From Inquilinus sp042743185 (GTDB lineage Bacteria > Pseudomonadota > Alphaproteobacteria > DSM-16000 > Inquilinaceae), in NCBI RefSeq assembly GCF_042743185.1, contig NZ_JBHYMS010000001.1, forward strand, positions 248,001 to 312,000: 64,000 nt of DNA, given 5' to 3'. Position 1 is the stretch's first letter. Each line of letters opens with the position of its first letter. Made by a program: the position numbers and the translations under genes. Of the stretch, positions 42,184 through 50,574 are shown piece by piece. The notes below the pieces were generated by a model. That model did no database searches and was not told the origin of the DNA. It saw only the letters and a program-made list of their open reading frames with translations.

Positions 42184-43217
42184 TCGCGTGGCTGCACAGG
42201 CGGCCCTGGGCGGTCGAGGCCTTCCAGGCTGTCAGGCTGGCCGAGACCGCGGCGCGGCGGCGCCATCCCGGTGCCGACCGCCGCGGCCGGCCGATCGGCG
42301 AGGACCTGGCGCCGGGCGAAGAGGCCATACGTCTCGCCAGCGCGACGACCCTCTCCTTCCCTTCGGCATCGGTCGCCCGCTTCGATCCGCCCTCCGATCC
42401 CGGCAACGGACCGCCCCGGCTCACGCTCGGCCTGTTCGGGCTGATCGGCCCGTCCGGCGTGCTGCCCAGCCACCTGACCGCCGAGGTCAATCGCGCGGTC
42501 CGGCTGAAACGCCCGGCGCTGCGGGCGTTTCTCGACATCTTCCTGCACCGGCTCGCCTCCCTGTTCTACCGGGCCTGGGCGAAGTATCGGCTGCCGATCG
42601 CCTTTGAACGGGCCGGCGCGGCGGACGACCCGATCACGACGACGCTGTTTTCCCTCACCGGCCTGGGCACCGACCATCTGCGCGGCCGCCTCAGCGTCGA
42701 CGACAAGGCGATCATCCACTATGCGGGGCACTTCGCCCGCTGGCCCCGATCCGCCAGCGCGCTCGCGGCCATGCTCTCCGACGATCTCGGCCTGCCCGTC
42801 GCGGTGCGTCAGTTCGAGGGCACCTGGCTGGCCCTGCCGCCGCAGGAGCGGACGGTATTGCCGACATCGGCAGCGCCGGACGGCAACTTCTGCCGGCTCG
42901 GCCTCGATGCGGTGGTCGGCGAGCGCGTCTGGGATGTCCGCGGCAAGTTCCAGATCCGCGTCGGCCCCGTCTCCTGGGACCGGTTCCGCGCCCTGATGCC
43001 GGGATCGCCGGAGCTGCGCCGCGTGGCCGAGCTGACGCGGCTCTATGTCGGCCCGGCCCTCAGCTTCAACGTGCGGCTGGTCCTCGATCGGCGCGAGGTT
43101 CCCCTGCTGCGGCTCGGCGGCGATACCGCCCCACAACTCGGCTGGACCGGCTGGGCGGCCTCCCGCCCTCCCCCGCACGACCCGTCCGACGCCGTCTTCG
43201 AGGTGGACCATGTGTGA
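42180..43217 (+). CDS. tssG: TssG, baseplate wedge protein
   Basis: 345 residues starting at a GTG that overlaps the tssF stop. Family features: FFQAVRL-type opening (FQAVRLAETAARRRHPGADR), RLTLGLFGLIGPSGVLPSHLTAEV, FLDIFLHRLASLFYRAWAKYR and LGLPVAVRQFEGTWLALPPQERT. It is the TssF partner in the baseplate wedge. It is followed after 74 bases by tssH, which has its own strong ribosome site. Confidence 0.95.
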   Translation: MIAWLHRRPWAVEAFQAVRLAETAARRRHPGADRRGRPIGEDLAPGEEAIRLASATTLSFPSASVARFDPPSDPGNGPPRLTLGLFGLIGPSGVLPSHLTAEVNRAVRLKRPALRAFLDIFLHRLASLFYRAWAKYRLPIAFERAGAADDPITTTLFSLTGLGTDHLRGRLSVDDKAIIHYAGHFARWPRSASALAAMLSDDLGLPVAVRQFEGTWLALPPQERTVLPTSAAPDGNFCRLGLDAVVGERVWDVRGKFQIRVGPVSWDRFRALMPGSPELRRVAELTRLYVGPALSFNVRLVLDRREVPLLRLGGDTAPQLGWTGWAASRPPPHDPSDAVFEVDHV

Positions 43218-43291
43218 CCGCCCAAGCACGACGCCGGGTTCGCCCGGACTTCCGCGACCACAACCGCCGGCCTGAGAAGGGAGAGCAGCAG

Positions 43292-46003
43292 ATGGCCGCG
43301 ATCGATCTGAAATCCCTGATCGGCAGGTTGAATCCCGAATGCCGCCGGGCATTGGAGGAGGCGGCGGGGCTGACCCTGTCCCGGTCGCATTTCAACGTCG
43401 AGATCGAACACTGGCTGCTCAAGCTGCTCGAGGATGCCCGCGGCGACATCGGCCTGTGCCTGGCCCATTACGAGATCGATGCCGGGCGCGTCGCGGCCGA
43501 TCTGACCCGGGCGCTGGATCGGCTGAAGACCGGGAACGTGCATCCCCCCGCCCTGTCGCCGTCGCTGATCTCACTGGGCCGCGAGGCCTGGCTGCTCGCC
43601 TCGCTGGAATATGGCGAGCCGCAGATCCGTTCGGGGCATCTGCTGGCGGCGCTCGTCTCCGACGACCTTCTGGCGCAGCACGCCCGCACCGCATCGTCAT
43701 GGCTCGGACGGATTCCCGCCGAGACGCTGCGGCGCGAGCTGCCCCGCCTCGTCGCCGGCGCCTCCGAGACGCCGCCGGCCCCGGCCGCAGGCGAGGCGCC
43801 GGCATCCGCCGCGGCCGGCAGGCGAACCGAGGCGCTCGACCGATACACGACCGACCTCACGGCGCGGGCGCGGGCCGGCGGGATCGATCCGATCCTGGGC
43901 CGCGATGCGGAGATCCGCCAGGTGACCGACATCCTGATGCGGCGCCGCCAGAACAACCCGATCCTGACCGGCGAGGCCGGCGTCGGCAAGACGGCCGTGG
44001 TCGAGGGCTTCGCCCTGCGCATCGCCGGCGGCGACGTCCCCGAGCCGCTGCGGGAGGTGACCCTGCGGACCCTCGATCTCGGTCTGCTGCAGGCCGGTGC
44101 CGGTGTCAGGGGCGAGTTCGAGAACCGGCTGAAATCGGTGATCGAGGAGGTCCAGGCCAGCCCGACCCCGATCATCCTCTTCATCGACGAGGCGCACACC
44201 ATGATCGGTGCCGGCGGGCCGGCCGGCCAGAGCGACGCGGCCAATCTGCTGAAGCCGGCGCTGGCCCGCGGCGAACTGCGCACCATCGCCGCGACGACCT
44301 GGTCGGAATACAAGCGGTACGTCGAAAAGGATGCGGCGCTGAGCCGGCGCTTCCAGGTGGTCAAGGTCGAGGAGCCGTCGGAGGACGCGGCGATCGACAT
44401 GATGCGCGGCATCGCGCCGACGCTGGAGCAGCATCACGGCGTCCGCATCCTCGACGAGGCCATCGTCGGCAGCGTCCGCCTGTCGCATCGCTACATCGTC
44501 GGCCGCCAGCTGCCGGACAAGTCGGTCAGCCTGCTCGACACCGCATGCGCCCGGGTCGCCATGGCGCAGGCCACGACGCCCGCCGCGATCGAGGACCTCA
44601 TCCGACAGCGGGAGCGGCTCGACGCCGAGATCGCGATCCTGCGCCGCGAGCAGGCCACGAGCGCGGACGACAGCGGCGTGATCGCGGCGCTGGAGGATCG
44701 GCGGCGCGCGGTCGAGGCCGACCATGCCCGCCTGTCCGAACGCTGGCAGGCGGAGCGGGAGGCCGTCGAGCGGATCCGCGAGCTTCGGGCACGGATCGAG
44801 GCGGCGAGCGGGCTCGACTGCGGCACGGGCGAGGCGGCGCCGGCCGAACTGCCGGAGACCGTCGCGGCCCTGCGCGCCGGCTATGCCGCGGCCCGGGCCA
44901 GGCTGACGGCGCTGCAGGAGGATGCGGGCCTGAACCCCGTCGATGTCGACGCCCAGACCGTCGCCGAGGTCGTGGCGAGCTGGACCGGCATCCCGGTCGG
45001 CCGGATGGTGTCGGACGAGATCCGCGCGGTGCTGACGCTGAAGGACCGGATGCGGGACCGGATCGTCGGCCAGGATCACGCGCTGGAGGCGGTGGCCCAG
45101 TCGATCCGCACCGCGCGGGCGAAGCTGACCGACCCGCGCAAGCCGATCGGCGTCTTCCTGTTCGTCGGCATGTCCGGCGTCGGCAAGACCGAGACGGCGC
45201 TGGCGCTGGCCGACCTGCTGTTCGGCGGCGAGCACACCATGACCGTCATCAACATGTCGGAGTTCAAGGAGGAGCACAAAGTCTCGCTCCTGCTGGGCGC
45301 GCCGCCCGGCTATGTCGGCTATGGCGAGGGCGGCATCCTGACCGAGGCGGTGCGCCGGCGGCCCTACTCCGTCGTCCTGCTGGACGAGCTGGAGAAGGCC
45401 CATCCCGGCGTCCAGGACGTGTTCTATCAGGTGTTCGACAAGGGGATGCTGCGCGACGGCGAAGGTCGCGACATCGACTTCAAGAACACCGTCGTCATCC
45501 TGACCTCGAATGTCGGCTCCGATCGCATCGCGAAGCTCCATGCCGACCCGGACACCATGCCGGACGCCACGGGGCTGGCCGAGGCGCTGCGCCCGGAACT
45601 GCTGGCCGCCTTCAAGCCGGCGTTTCTGGGCCGGGTGACGGTCATCCCGTTCCTGCCCCTCGGGGAGGACACCGTGCGCCGGATCGTCCGGCTGCAGCTC
45701 GACCGCGTGGCGCGCCGTGTCTCCGAAACCTATGGCGCGACCCTGCGCTGCGACGACGGCGTGGTCGAGGGGTTGCGCGCGCGGGCGACGGAGAATGAAA
45801 GCGGCGCCCGGGCGATCGAGCAGATCCTGTCGCGGACCCTGCTGCCGGATCTTGCGGCGCAGTTCCTGACCCGGGCGTCCGAGGGAGAGCCGATCGCGGA
45901 CGTCACCGTCGCGATGGATGCCGCCGGCGGTTTCCAATACCGGGTGGCCCCAAGAGACCAGGAGCGGGTCCGACCGAGTTCACAGACGGTCCGACAGCCA
46001 TGA
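43292..46003 (+). CDS. tssH: TssH (ClpV), AAA+ ATPase that recycles the contracted sheath
   Basis: 903 residues. The N-terminal Clp-N domain (LKSLIGRLNPECRRALEEAAGL) leads to AAA1 with Walker A GEAGVGKT (227-234) and IDEAHTMIGAGG, a coiled-coil insert (about 430-530), and AAA2 with Walker A GMSGVGKT (626-633), LDELEKAHPGVQDVFYQVFDKG and a ClpB-type C-terminal domain. It extracts TssC from contracted sheaths using ATP. GAAGGGAGAG just before the ATG at 43292 supports this start; a longer frame back to 43214 overlaps tssG. Its stop overlaps the tagH start (ATGA). Confidence 0.97.
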   Translation: MAAIDLKSLIGRLNPECRRALEEAAGLTLSRSHFNVEIEHWLLKLLEDARGDIGLCLAHYEIDAGRVAADLTRALDRLKTGNVHPPALSPSLISLGREAWLLASLEYGEPQIRSGHLLAALVSDDLLAQHARTASSWLGRIPAETLRRELPRLVAGASETPPAPAAGEAPASAAAGRRTEALDRYTTDLTARARAGGIDPILGRDAEIRQVTDILMRRRQNNPILTGEAGVGKTAVVEGFALRIAGGDVPEPLREVTLRTLDLGLLQAGAGVRGEFENRLKSVIEEVQASPTPIILFIDEAHTMIGAGGPAGQSDAANLLKPALARGELRTIAATTWSEYKRYVEKDAALSRRFQVVKVEEPSEDAAIDMMRGIAPTLEQHHGVRILDEAIVGSVRLSHRYIVGRQLPDKSVSLLDTACARVAMAQATTPAAIEDLIRQRERLDAEIAILRREQATSADDSGVIAALEDRRRAVEADHARLSERWQAEREAVERIRELRARIEAASGLDCGTGEAAPAELPETVAALRAGYAAARARLTALQEDAGLNPVDVDAQTVAEVVASWTGIPVGRMVSDEIRAVLTLKDRMRDRIVGQDHALEAVAQSIRTARAKLTDPRKPIGVFLFVGMSGVGKTETALALADLLFGGEHTMTVINMSEFKEEHKVSLLLGAPPGYVGYGEGGILTEAVRRRPYSVVLLDELEKAHPGVQDVFYQVFDKGMLRDGEGRDIDFKNTVVILTSNVGSDRIAKLHADPDTMPDATGLAEALRPELLAAFKPAFLGRVTVIPFLPLGEDTVRRIVRLQLDRVARRVSETYGATLRCDDGVVEGLRARATENESGARAIEQILSRTLLPDLAAQFLTRASEGEPIADVTVAMDAAGGFQYRVAPRDQERVRPSSQTVRQP

Positions 46004-47334
46004 AACTGACCATCGATCTCGTCAATGCAGGCCCGGGCCACACCGGCCATCGGGAGTCCCGGACGCTCGAAGGCAGAGGGCTGACGATCGGGCGCAGCGC
46101 CGACAACGACTGGGTCGTCGACGATCCGTCCCGCACGCTTTCGAAGAACCACTGCCTGATCGACTATGTCGACGATCGCTACGTGCTGTTCGATCTCAGC
46201 GCCAACGGCACCTTCGTCAATAACACGGACGAACCTGTCGGCCGCTCGAACAGCGTGGTGCTGTCCGATGGCGACCGGATCTGGATCGGCGACTGCGAGT
46301 TCGCGGTCCGGCTGTCGGGCACGGAGGCGCCCGCGGCCGGGCACTCGATCGATGTCGACGATCCGGCGGCCGCGCCCTTCGGCATCGATCCGGACCGCGA
46401 TCCGCCGGCATCACTGAAGATCTCCAACCCGGAGGACTGGCCGGCGGACGCCGATGCCGATCCCTTTGCAGACGGGCCCGATCGGGCCGGACCGGCGGCG
46501 GAGCCCGACCATCTGCCGACGGAGCGCTCGGCCTTCCGGCCGCCGCCGATCCGGTTCGAGGCGATCCCCGAGGATTGGGACGAGCAGGCGCCCGCCACGC
46601 CGGACGACAGGGCACGGCCGCCCCCGAAGCCGCCACCCGCGGAAGAGCATGCCACCCGCGATCCGCCCGATGCGCCCGAGCCGCCCCCAGCCGAGCGGCC
46701 GACCGCGGAGCCAGCGCATATCGAGCCGGCGGCCACGCCCGCCGCGGCGCCGATGGACCTGATCAAGGTCGTTCTCGAAGCCGCCGGGCTCGACCCCGCG
46801 CAGTTTCCACCGGAGCGCGCCGAGGCGCTGGCCCGGACCATTGGTTCGATCTTCCGCGCGACGGCACAGGGACTGATCGAGTCCCTGGACGCACGGACGA
46901 CCCTGAAGACCGAGTTCCGGATCGAGCGCACCGCGATCCGGCCACGCGACAACAATCCGCTGAAGTTCTCGGCCACGGCCGAGGAGGCCCTGATGGCCAT
47001 CCTGTCCCCGCCGCTGCCGGCCTTCGCGGGAGGGGCCGAGGCGATCGAGGAAGCGTTTCGCGACATCCGCAACCACGAGCTGGCCACGATCGGCGGAATG
47101 GAGGCGGCGCTCGGCCACCTGATCGAGAGCCTCGCGCCGCAGGCGGTGGAGGCGGCGGCGAACGGCACGACCAGCGGCCTCGGAGCCGTCCTGCCGGCCG
47201 CGCGCAAGGCCAAGCTGTGGGATGCCTATGTCGCCCGTCATCGGCAGGTGTCGGAGACAGCGTCGGAGAACATCCGCGACCTCTTCGGCCGGGCCTTCGC
47301 CGAGGGCTACGAGCGCCGGAGAGAACAAGGCTGA
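46000..47334 (+). CDS. tagH: TagH/Fha, T6SS FHA-domain signalling scaffold
   Basis: 444 residues. The N-terminal FHA domain (about 1-100) has LTIGRSADNDWVVDD, the complete SxxH site (SKNH) and LFDLSANGTFVNN, so phosphothreonine binding should be intact. A Pro/Ala/Asp-rich linker (about 110-245) precedes the VI_FHA C-terminal domain (LKTEFRIERTAIRPRDNNPLKFSATAEEALMAIL; YERRREQG end). In Pseudomonas and Agrobacterium this protein recognises the PpkA phosphosite and promotes assembly; TssL is the Agrobacterium target. It overlaps tssH by 4 bases and precedes tssJ. Confidence 0.95.
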   Translation: MKLTIDLVNAGPGHTGHRESRTLEGRGLTIGRSADNDWVVDDPSRTLSKNHCLIDYVDDRYVLFDLSANGTFVNNTDEPVGRSNSVVLSDGDRIWIGDCEFAVRLSGTEAPAAGHSIDVDDPAAAPFGIDPDRDPPASLKISNPEDWPADADADPFADGPDRAGPAAEPDHLPTERSAFRPPPIRFEAIPEDWDEQAPATPDDRARPPPKPPPAEEHATRDPPDAPEPPPAERPTAEPAHIEPAATPAAAPMDLIKVVLEAAGLDPAQFPPERAEALARTIGSIFRATAQGLIESLDARTTLKTEFRIERTAIRPRDNNPLKFSATAEEALMAILSPPLPAFAGGAEAIEEAFRDIRNHELATIGGMEAALGHLIESLAPQAVEAAANGTTSGLGAVLPAARKAKLWDAYVARHRQVSETASENIRDLFGRAFAEGYERRREQG

Positions 47335-47349
47335 ACGGAGATGGATCCC

Positions 47350-47811
47350 ATGCAGTTGTCGCGATTCGCCATCCTCATGCTCGGAACCTCGCTCGCATCG
47401 GGGTGCGGCATGTTCGATTCCAAGCCGGCTCCGATCCCGGTCACCCTGACGGCCGCCGGGGACATCAACCCCGACGCCTCGGCGCGTCCGTCGCCCATTC
47501 GGGTGCGCGTCTACCAGCTTCGCTCCGCTTCGGCCTTCCAGCAGTCGGACTATTTCGCGCTCACGGACGGCAAATCCGACGCGCTGGGCGACACGGTCGT
47601 CGGGTCGGAGGAGGTGATGCTGTCCCCGGGCAGCACCCGCACCCTCTCGACCCCGATCGACGAAGGGGCCCGTTACATCGGGGTGGTCGCGGGCTTCAGG
47701 GACATCGACAGGTCGCAGTGGCGCAGCGTCCGGCAGATCGACCCCGGCGGCGTCGAGGCCGTGGACGTGTCCGTGGCGGCACACGGGGTCTCGGTCGCGG
47801 TGAACCAATAG
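47350..47811 (+). CDS. tssJ: TssJ, outer-membrane lipoprotein of the T6SS membrane complex
   Basis: 153 residues from the ATG at 47350, whose GGAG lies 9 bases upstream; the ATG at 47341 touches that site and is less likely. The lipobox LASGC puts the lipidated residue at Cys19. The mature domain has the transthyretin-like pattern of TssJ (SPIRVRVYQLRSASAFQQSDYFAL, GSTRTLSTPIDEGARYIGVVAGFRDID, VAVNQ end). It binds the periplasmic end of TssM. It lies between tagH and tssK. Confidence 0.95.
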   Translation: MQLSRFAILMLGTSLASGCGMFDSKPAPIPVTLTAAGDINPDASARPSPIRVRVYQLRSASAFQQSDYFALTDGKSDALGDTVVGSEEVMLSPGSTRTLSTPIDEGARYIGVVAGFRDIDRSQWRSVRQIDPGGVEAVDVSVAAHGVSVAVNQ

Positions 47812-47822
47812 GCAGGTCGAGG

Positions 47823-49166
47823 ATGTCCTGGGACAACAAGGTCGTCTGGTCGGAGGGGATGTTCCTCCGGACCCACCACTTCCAGCAGTTCGACCGCTAT
47901 GTGGAGAAGCTGGTCCGCGCCCGCGTTGCCGAGCTGAAACCCTATCCCTGGGGCGTTGCGGAGCTGCGCATCAACCAGGATCTGCTGGCGACCGGCAGGT
48001 TCGCCCTCACCGCCTGCCGGGGCGTGCTGGAGGACGGCACGCCGTTCGCCATTCCCGAGGACGCCGACCATCCGCCGCCGCTGACCATCCCCGACACGGC
48101 CCGCAACGCCGTGATTTCTCTCGCCGTCCCGGTCCGGCAGCCCGGCAGCCCGGTCATCGATCATTCGGCGGGCGGCGACGGCAGTGCGCGCTTCGTGACC
48201 ACGGAGTTCGAAGCGACCGACGCCAACGCCTTCTCGGCATCCGTCGCCCCGCTGCAGGTGGCCAAGCTGCGGATGCGCTACCTCCTCGAAGGCGAGGACC
48301 AGTCCGGCTATATCGGGCTCGGCATCGCGCGGATCGTCGAGGTCCGGTCCGACTCGATGATCGTGCTCGACGACCGCTACATCCCGCCGATGCTGACCTG
48401 CGATGCGTCGCCGGCGCTGACCGGCTTCGCGACGGAGATCCTGGGCCTGCTTCACCATCGCGGCGAAGCCCTGGCCGGACGGGTCAGCGCCTCCGGCACC
48501 CAGGGCGTGGCCGAGGTCGCGGATTTTCTTCTGCTGCAGCTCGTCAACCGGTACGAGCCGCGGCTCGCGCATCTGGCAACCGTCGCGAACCTCCATCCCG
48601 AGCGGTTCTACGAGACGGCGGTGGAGCTTGCCGGCGAGCTGGCCACCTTCACCGGCAAGGGCAAGCGGCCACCCGCCTTTCCGCAGTATCGGCATGACGA
48701 TCTCGAGCACTGCTTCCAGGCCGTGATGCTGGAGCTGCGGCATTCCCTCTCCGCCGTGCTCGAACAGACGGCGATCCCGATCCCGCTGGAGGAGCGGCGC
48801 TACGGGATCCGCGTCGCCCCGCTCGCCGACCGCACGCTGCTCGACCATGCCGCCTTCATCCTGGCGGTGCGGGCGGATGCCCCGGCCGAGGCGCTGCGCC
48901 GCCACTTCCCGTCGCAGGTCAAGATCGGGCCGGTGGAGCAGATCCGCAACCTGGTCAACGCCGCCTTGCCGGGCATCGTCATCCGCGCCCTGCCGGTCGC
49001 GCCGCGGCAGCTGCCCTACCACCCCGGCGTGATCTATTTCGAGATGGACCGAAGCAGCCGCTACTGGGAGGAGCTGAAGTCGTCCGGCGGCATGGCGGTG
49101 CACGTCGCCGGCGAGTTCCCGAACATCCAGATCGAATGCTGGGCGATCAAGGCATCGCAGGGATAG
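47823..49166 (+). CDS. tssK: TssK, baseplate to membrane-complex connector
   Basis: 447 residues with the diagnostic start SWDNKVVWSEGMFLRTHHFQQFDRY and later GLLHHRGEALAGRV, LLLQLVNRYEPRLAHLATVANLHPERFYE and YFEMDRSSRYWEELKSSGGMAVHVAGEFPNIQIECWAI. The trimeric protein joins the TssFGE wedges to TssL and TssM. The ATG at 47823 lies 11 bases after the tssJ stop, with AGGTCGAGG upstream. Confidence 0.97.
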   Translation: MSWDNKVVWSEGMFLRTHHFQQFDRYVEKLVRARVAELKPYPWGVAELRINQDLLATGRFALTACRGVLEDGTPFAIPEDADHPPPLTIPDTARNAVISLAVPVRQPGSPVIDHSAGGDGSARFVTTEFEATDANAFSASVAPLQVAKLRMRYLLEGEDQSGYIGLGIARIVEVRSDSMIVLDDRYIPPMLTCDASPALTGFATEILGLLHHRGEALAGRVSASGTQGVAEVADFLLLQLVNRYEPRLAHLATVANLHPERFYETAVELAGELATFTGKGKRPPAFPQYRHDDLEHCFQAVMLELRHSLSAVLEQTAIPIPLEERRYGIRVAPLADRTLLDHAAFILAVRADAPAEALRRHFPSQVKIGPVEQIRNLVNAALPGIVIRALPVAPRQLPYHPGVIYFEMDRSSRYWEELKSSGGMAVHVAGEFPNIQIECWAIKASQG

Positions 49167-49172
49167 ACGCCG

Positions 49173-50549
49173 ATGGTCGATGACGATCCCTTCGCCGCAC
49201 CCGACAACCCCGACCGCACCGTCATCCGCCCCCGGCCCGGGGGCAACCGGGCCGCCGCCGCGGAGACGGGTGAACCGACCCAGAGCCCGGGCAGACCGCC
49301 GACGCGGCCGCGGCTGGCAGCCGGCGCCGGCCCGACCGAAGCCGTCCCCCTGGCCCCCACGGGCGTGAACCCGCTGGTCCAGGCTGCGGCTGTGCTGTTC
49401 GCTCTCGCGGTCCGCCTGAAGAACCGCGCGGTTCATCGCGACGTGCCGCTGCTGCGCCAGCGGGTGGTCGCCGAAGTCCGGACCTTCGAGCGCACGGCGC
49501 TGGCCGGCGGCGCGTCCGCCGATGCCATCCGTGCGGCCCGCTATGCGCTCTGCGCCACCATCGACGATCTGGTCCTCAACACGCCGTGGGGAAGCCAGAG
49601 CCTGTGGACCAAGCAATCGATGGTCTCGACCTTCTACAACGAGACCTGGGGCGGCGAGCGCTTCTTCGAGATCCTCGACCACCTGATGAAGACCTCGGAT
49701 CGCAACCTGGAGGTTCTCGAGCTCTTCTACATCTGCCTCTCGCTGGGCTTCGAAGGCCGGTACCGGGTCGAATCCCGCGGCCCGTCGCGGTTGGGCGACG
49801 TACGGGAATCCGTGTTCCGCGCCATCCGGCGACGGCGCGGCGAGATCGAGCGGACCCTGTCGCCGCACTGGGTGGGTGTCGTGTCCGATCGTCGCCCGCT
49901 GGGCCGGCTGGTCCCCCTCTGGGTGATCGGCGCCGCGGTGGCGGCCATGCTGGTCCTGGCCTTCGTCGGCTTCCGCTGGGCCCTCGATGCCAGGCTGGAG
50001 CCCGTGATGGCGGCCGCGACGGAGCTTCCGCCGCACGGCGCGGTCGTGATCGAACGGCCGGCCCCGGTCGAGCCGCCCCCTCCGCCGGAACCGCCGAAGG
50101 AGTCGGCCGAGCAGCGCCTGACGCGCTTCCTCGAGCCGGAGATCCGCGAAGGCCTGGTCACCGTGGTCGAGGACCAGCAGTCGGTTCGCGTCCGGATCAA
50201 CGGCAGCAACCTGTTCGCCTCGGCCAGCGACACCCTGCTCGACGATCGCCGGCCGGTCGTCGACCGCATCGGGCAGGCCCTGGAGACCGAGCCCGGGCAG
50301 GTCGTGATCGAAGGCCACACCGACAGCCAGGCGATCAAGACCGTCCGGTTCCCGTCGAACTGGCAGTTGTCGACCGCACGGGCGGAGTCGGTCCGCCGCA
50401 TCCTCGCGCAGCATGTCAGCGACGACGGCCGCTTCTCGGTGGAAGGCAAGGCCGACACCGAGCCCCTGGCGGCGAACGACACGCCGGAGGCGCGGGCGCA
50501 GAACCGCCGGATCGAAGTCGTGCTCATGAAGCCGGCCGGGGCCGGCTGA
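49173..50549 (+). CDS. tssL: TssL (DotU) with C-terminal OmpA-like peptidoglycan-binding domain
   Basis: 458 residues. A disordered cytosolic N-terminus (1-60) holds the segment DRTVIRPRPGG (Thr16). The DotU domain (about 65-230) shows NPLVQAAAVLFALAVRLKN, ALCATIDDLVLNTPWG and VLELFYICLSLGFEGRYRV. One membrane segment lies at about 248-270. The C-terminus is an OmpA-type domain (VIEGHTDSQAIKT ... NWQLSTARAESV ... NRRIEVVLMK) that anchors the complex to the cell wall, as in long-form TssL. In Agrobacterium, TssL is the PpkA substrate (an N-terminal Thr) recognised by Fha, and Thr16 here is a candidate equivalent. A 25-base gap leads to tssM. Confidence 0.95.
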   Translation: MVDDDPFAAPDNPDRTVIRPRPGGNRAAAAETGEPTQSPGRPPTRPRLAAGAGPTEAVPLAPTGVNPLVQAAAVLFALAVRLKNRAVHRDVPLLRQRVVAEVRTFERTALAGGASADAIRAARYALCATIDDLVLNTPWGSQSLWTKQSMVSTFYNETWGGERFFEILDHLMKTSDRNLEVLELFYICLSLGFEGRYRVESRGPSRLGDVRESVFRAIRRRRGEIERTLSPHWVGVVSDRRPLGRLVPLWVIGAAVAAMLVLAFVGFRWALDARLEPVMAAATELPPHGAVVIERPAPVEPPPPPEPPKESAEQRLTRFLEPEIREGLVTVVEDQQSVRVRINGSNLFASASDTLLDDRRPVVDRIGQALETEPGQVVIEGHTDSQAIKTVRFPSNWQLSTARAESVRRILAQHVSDDGRFSVEGKADTEPLAANDTPEARAQNRRIEVVLMKPAGAG

Positions 50550-50574
50550 CCGTCAGGAAGGGCAAGAGCCGCCG

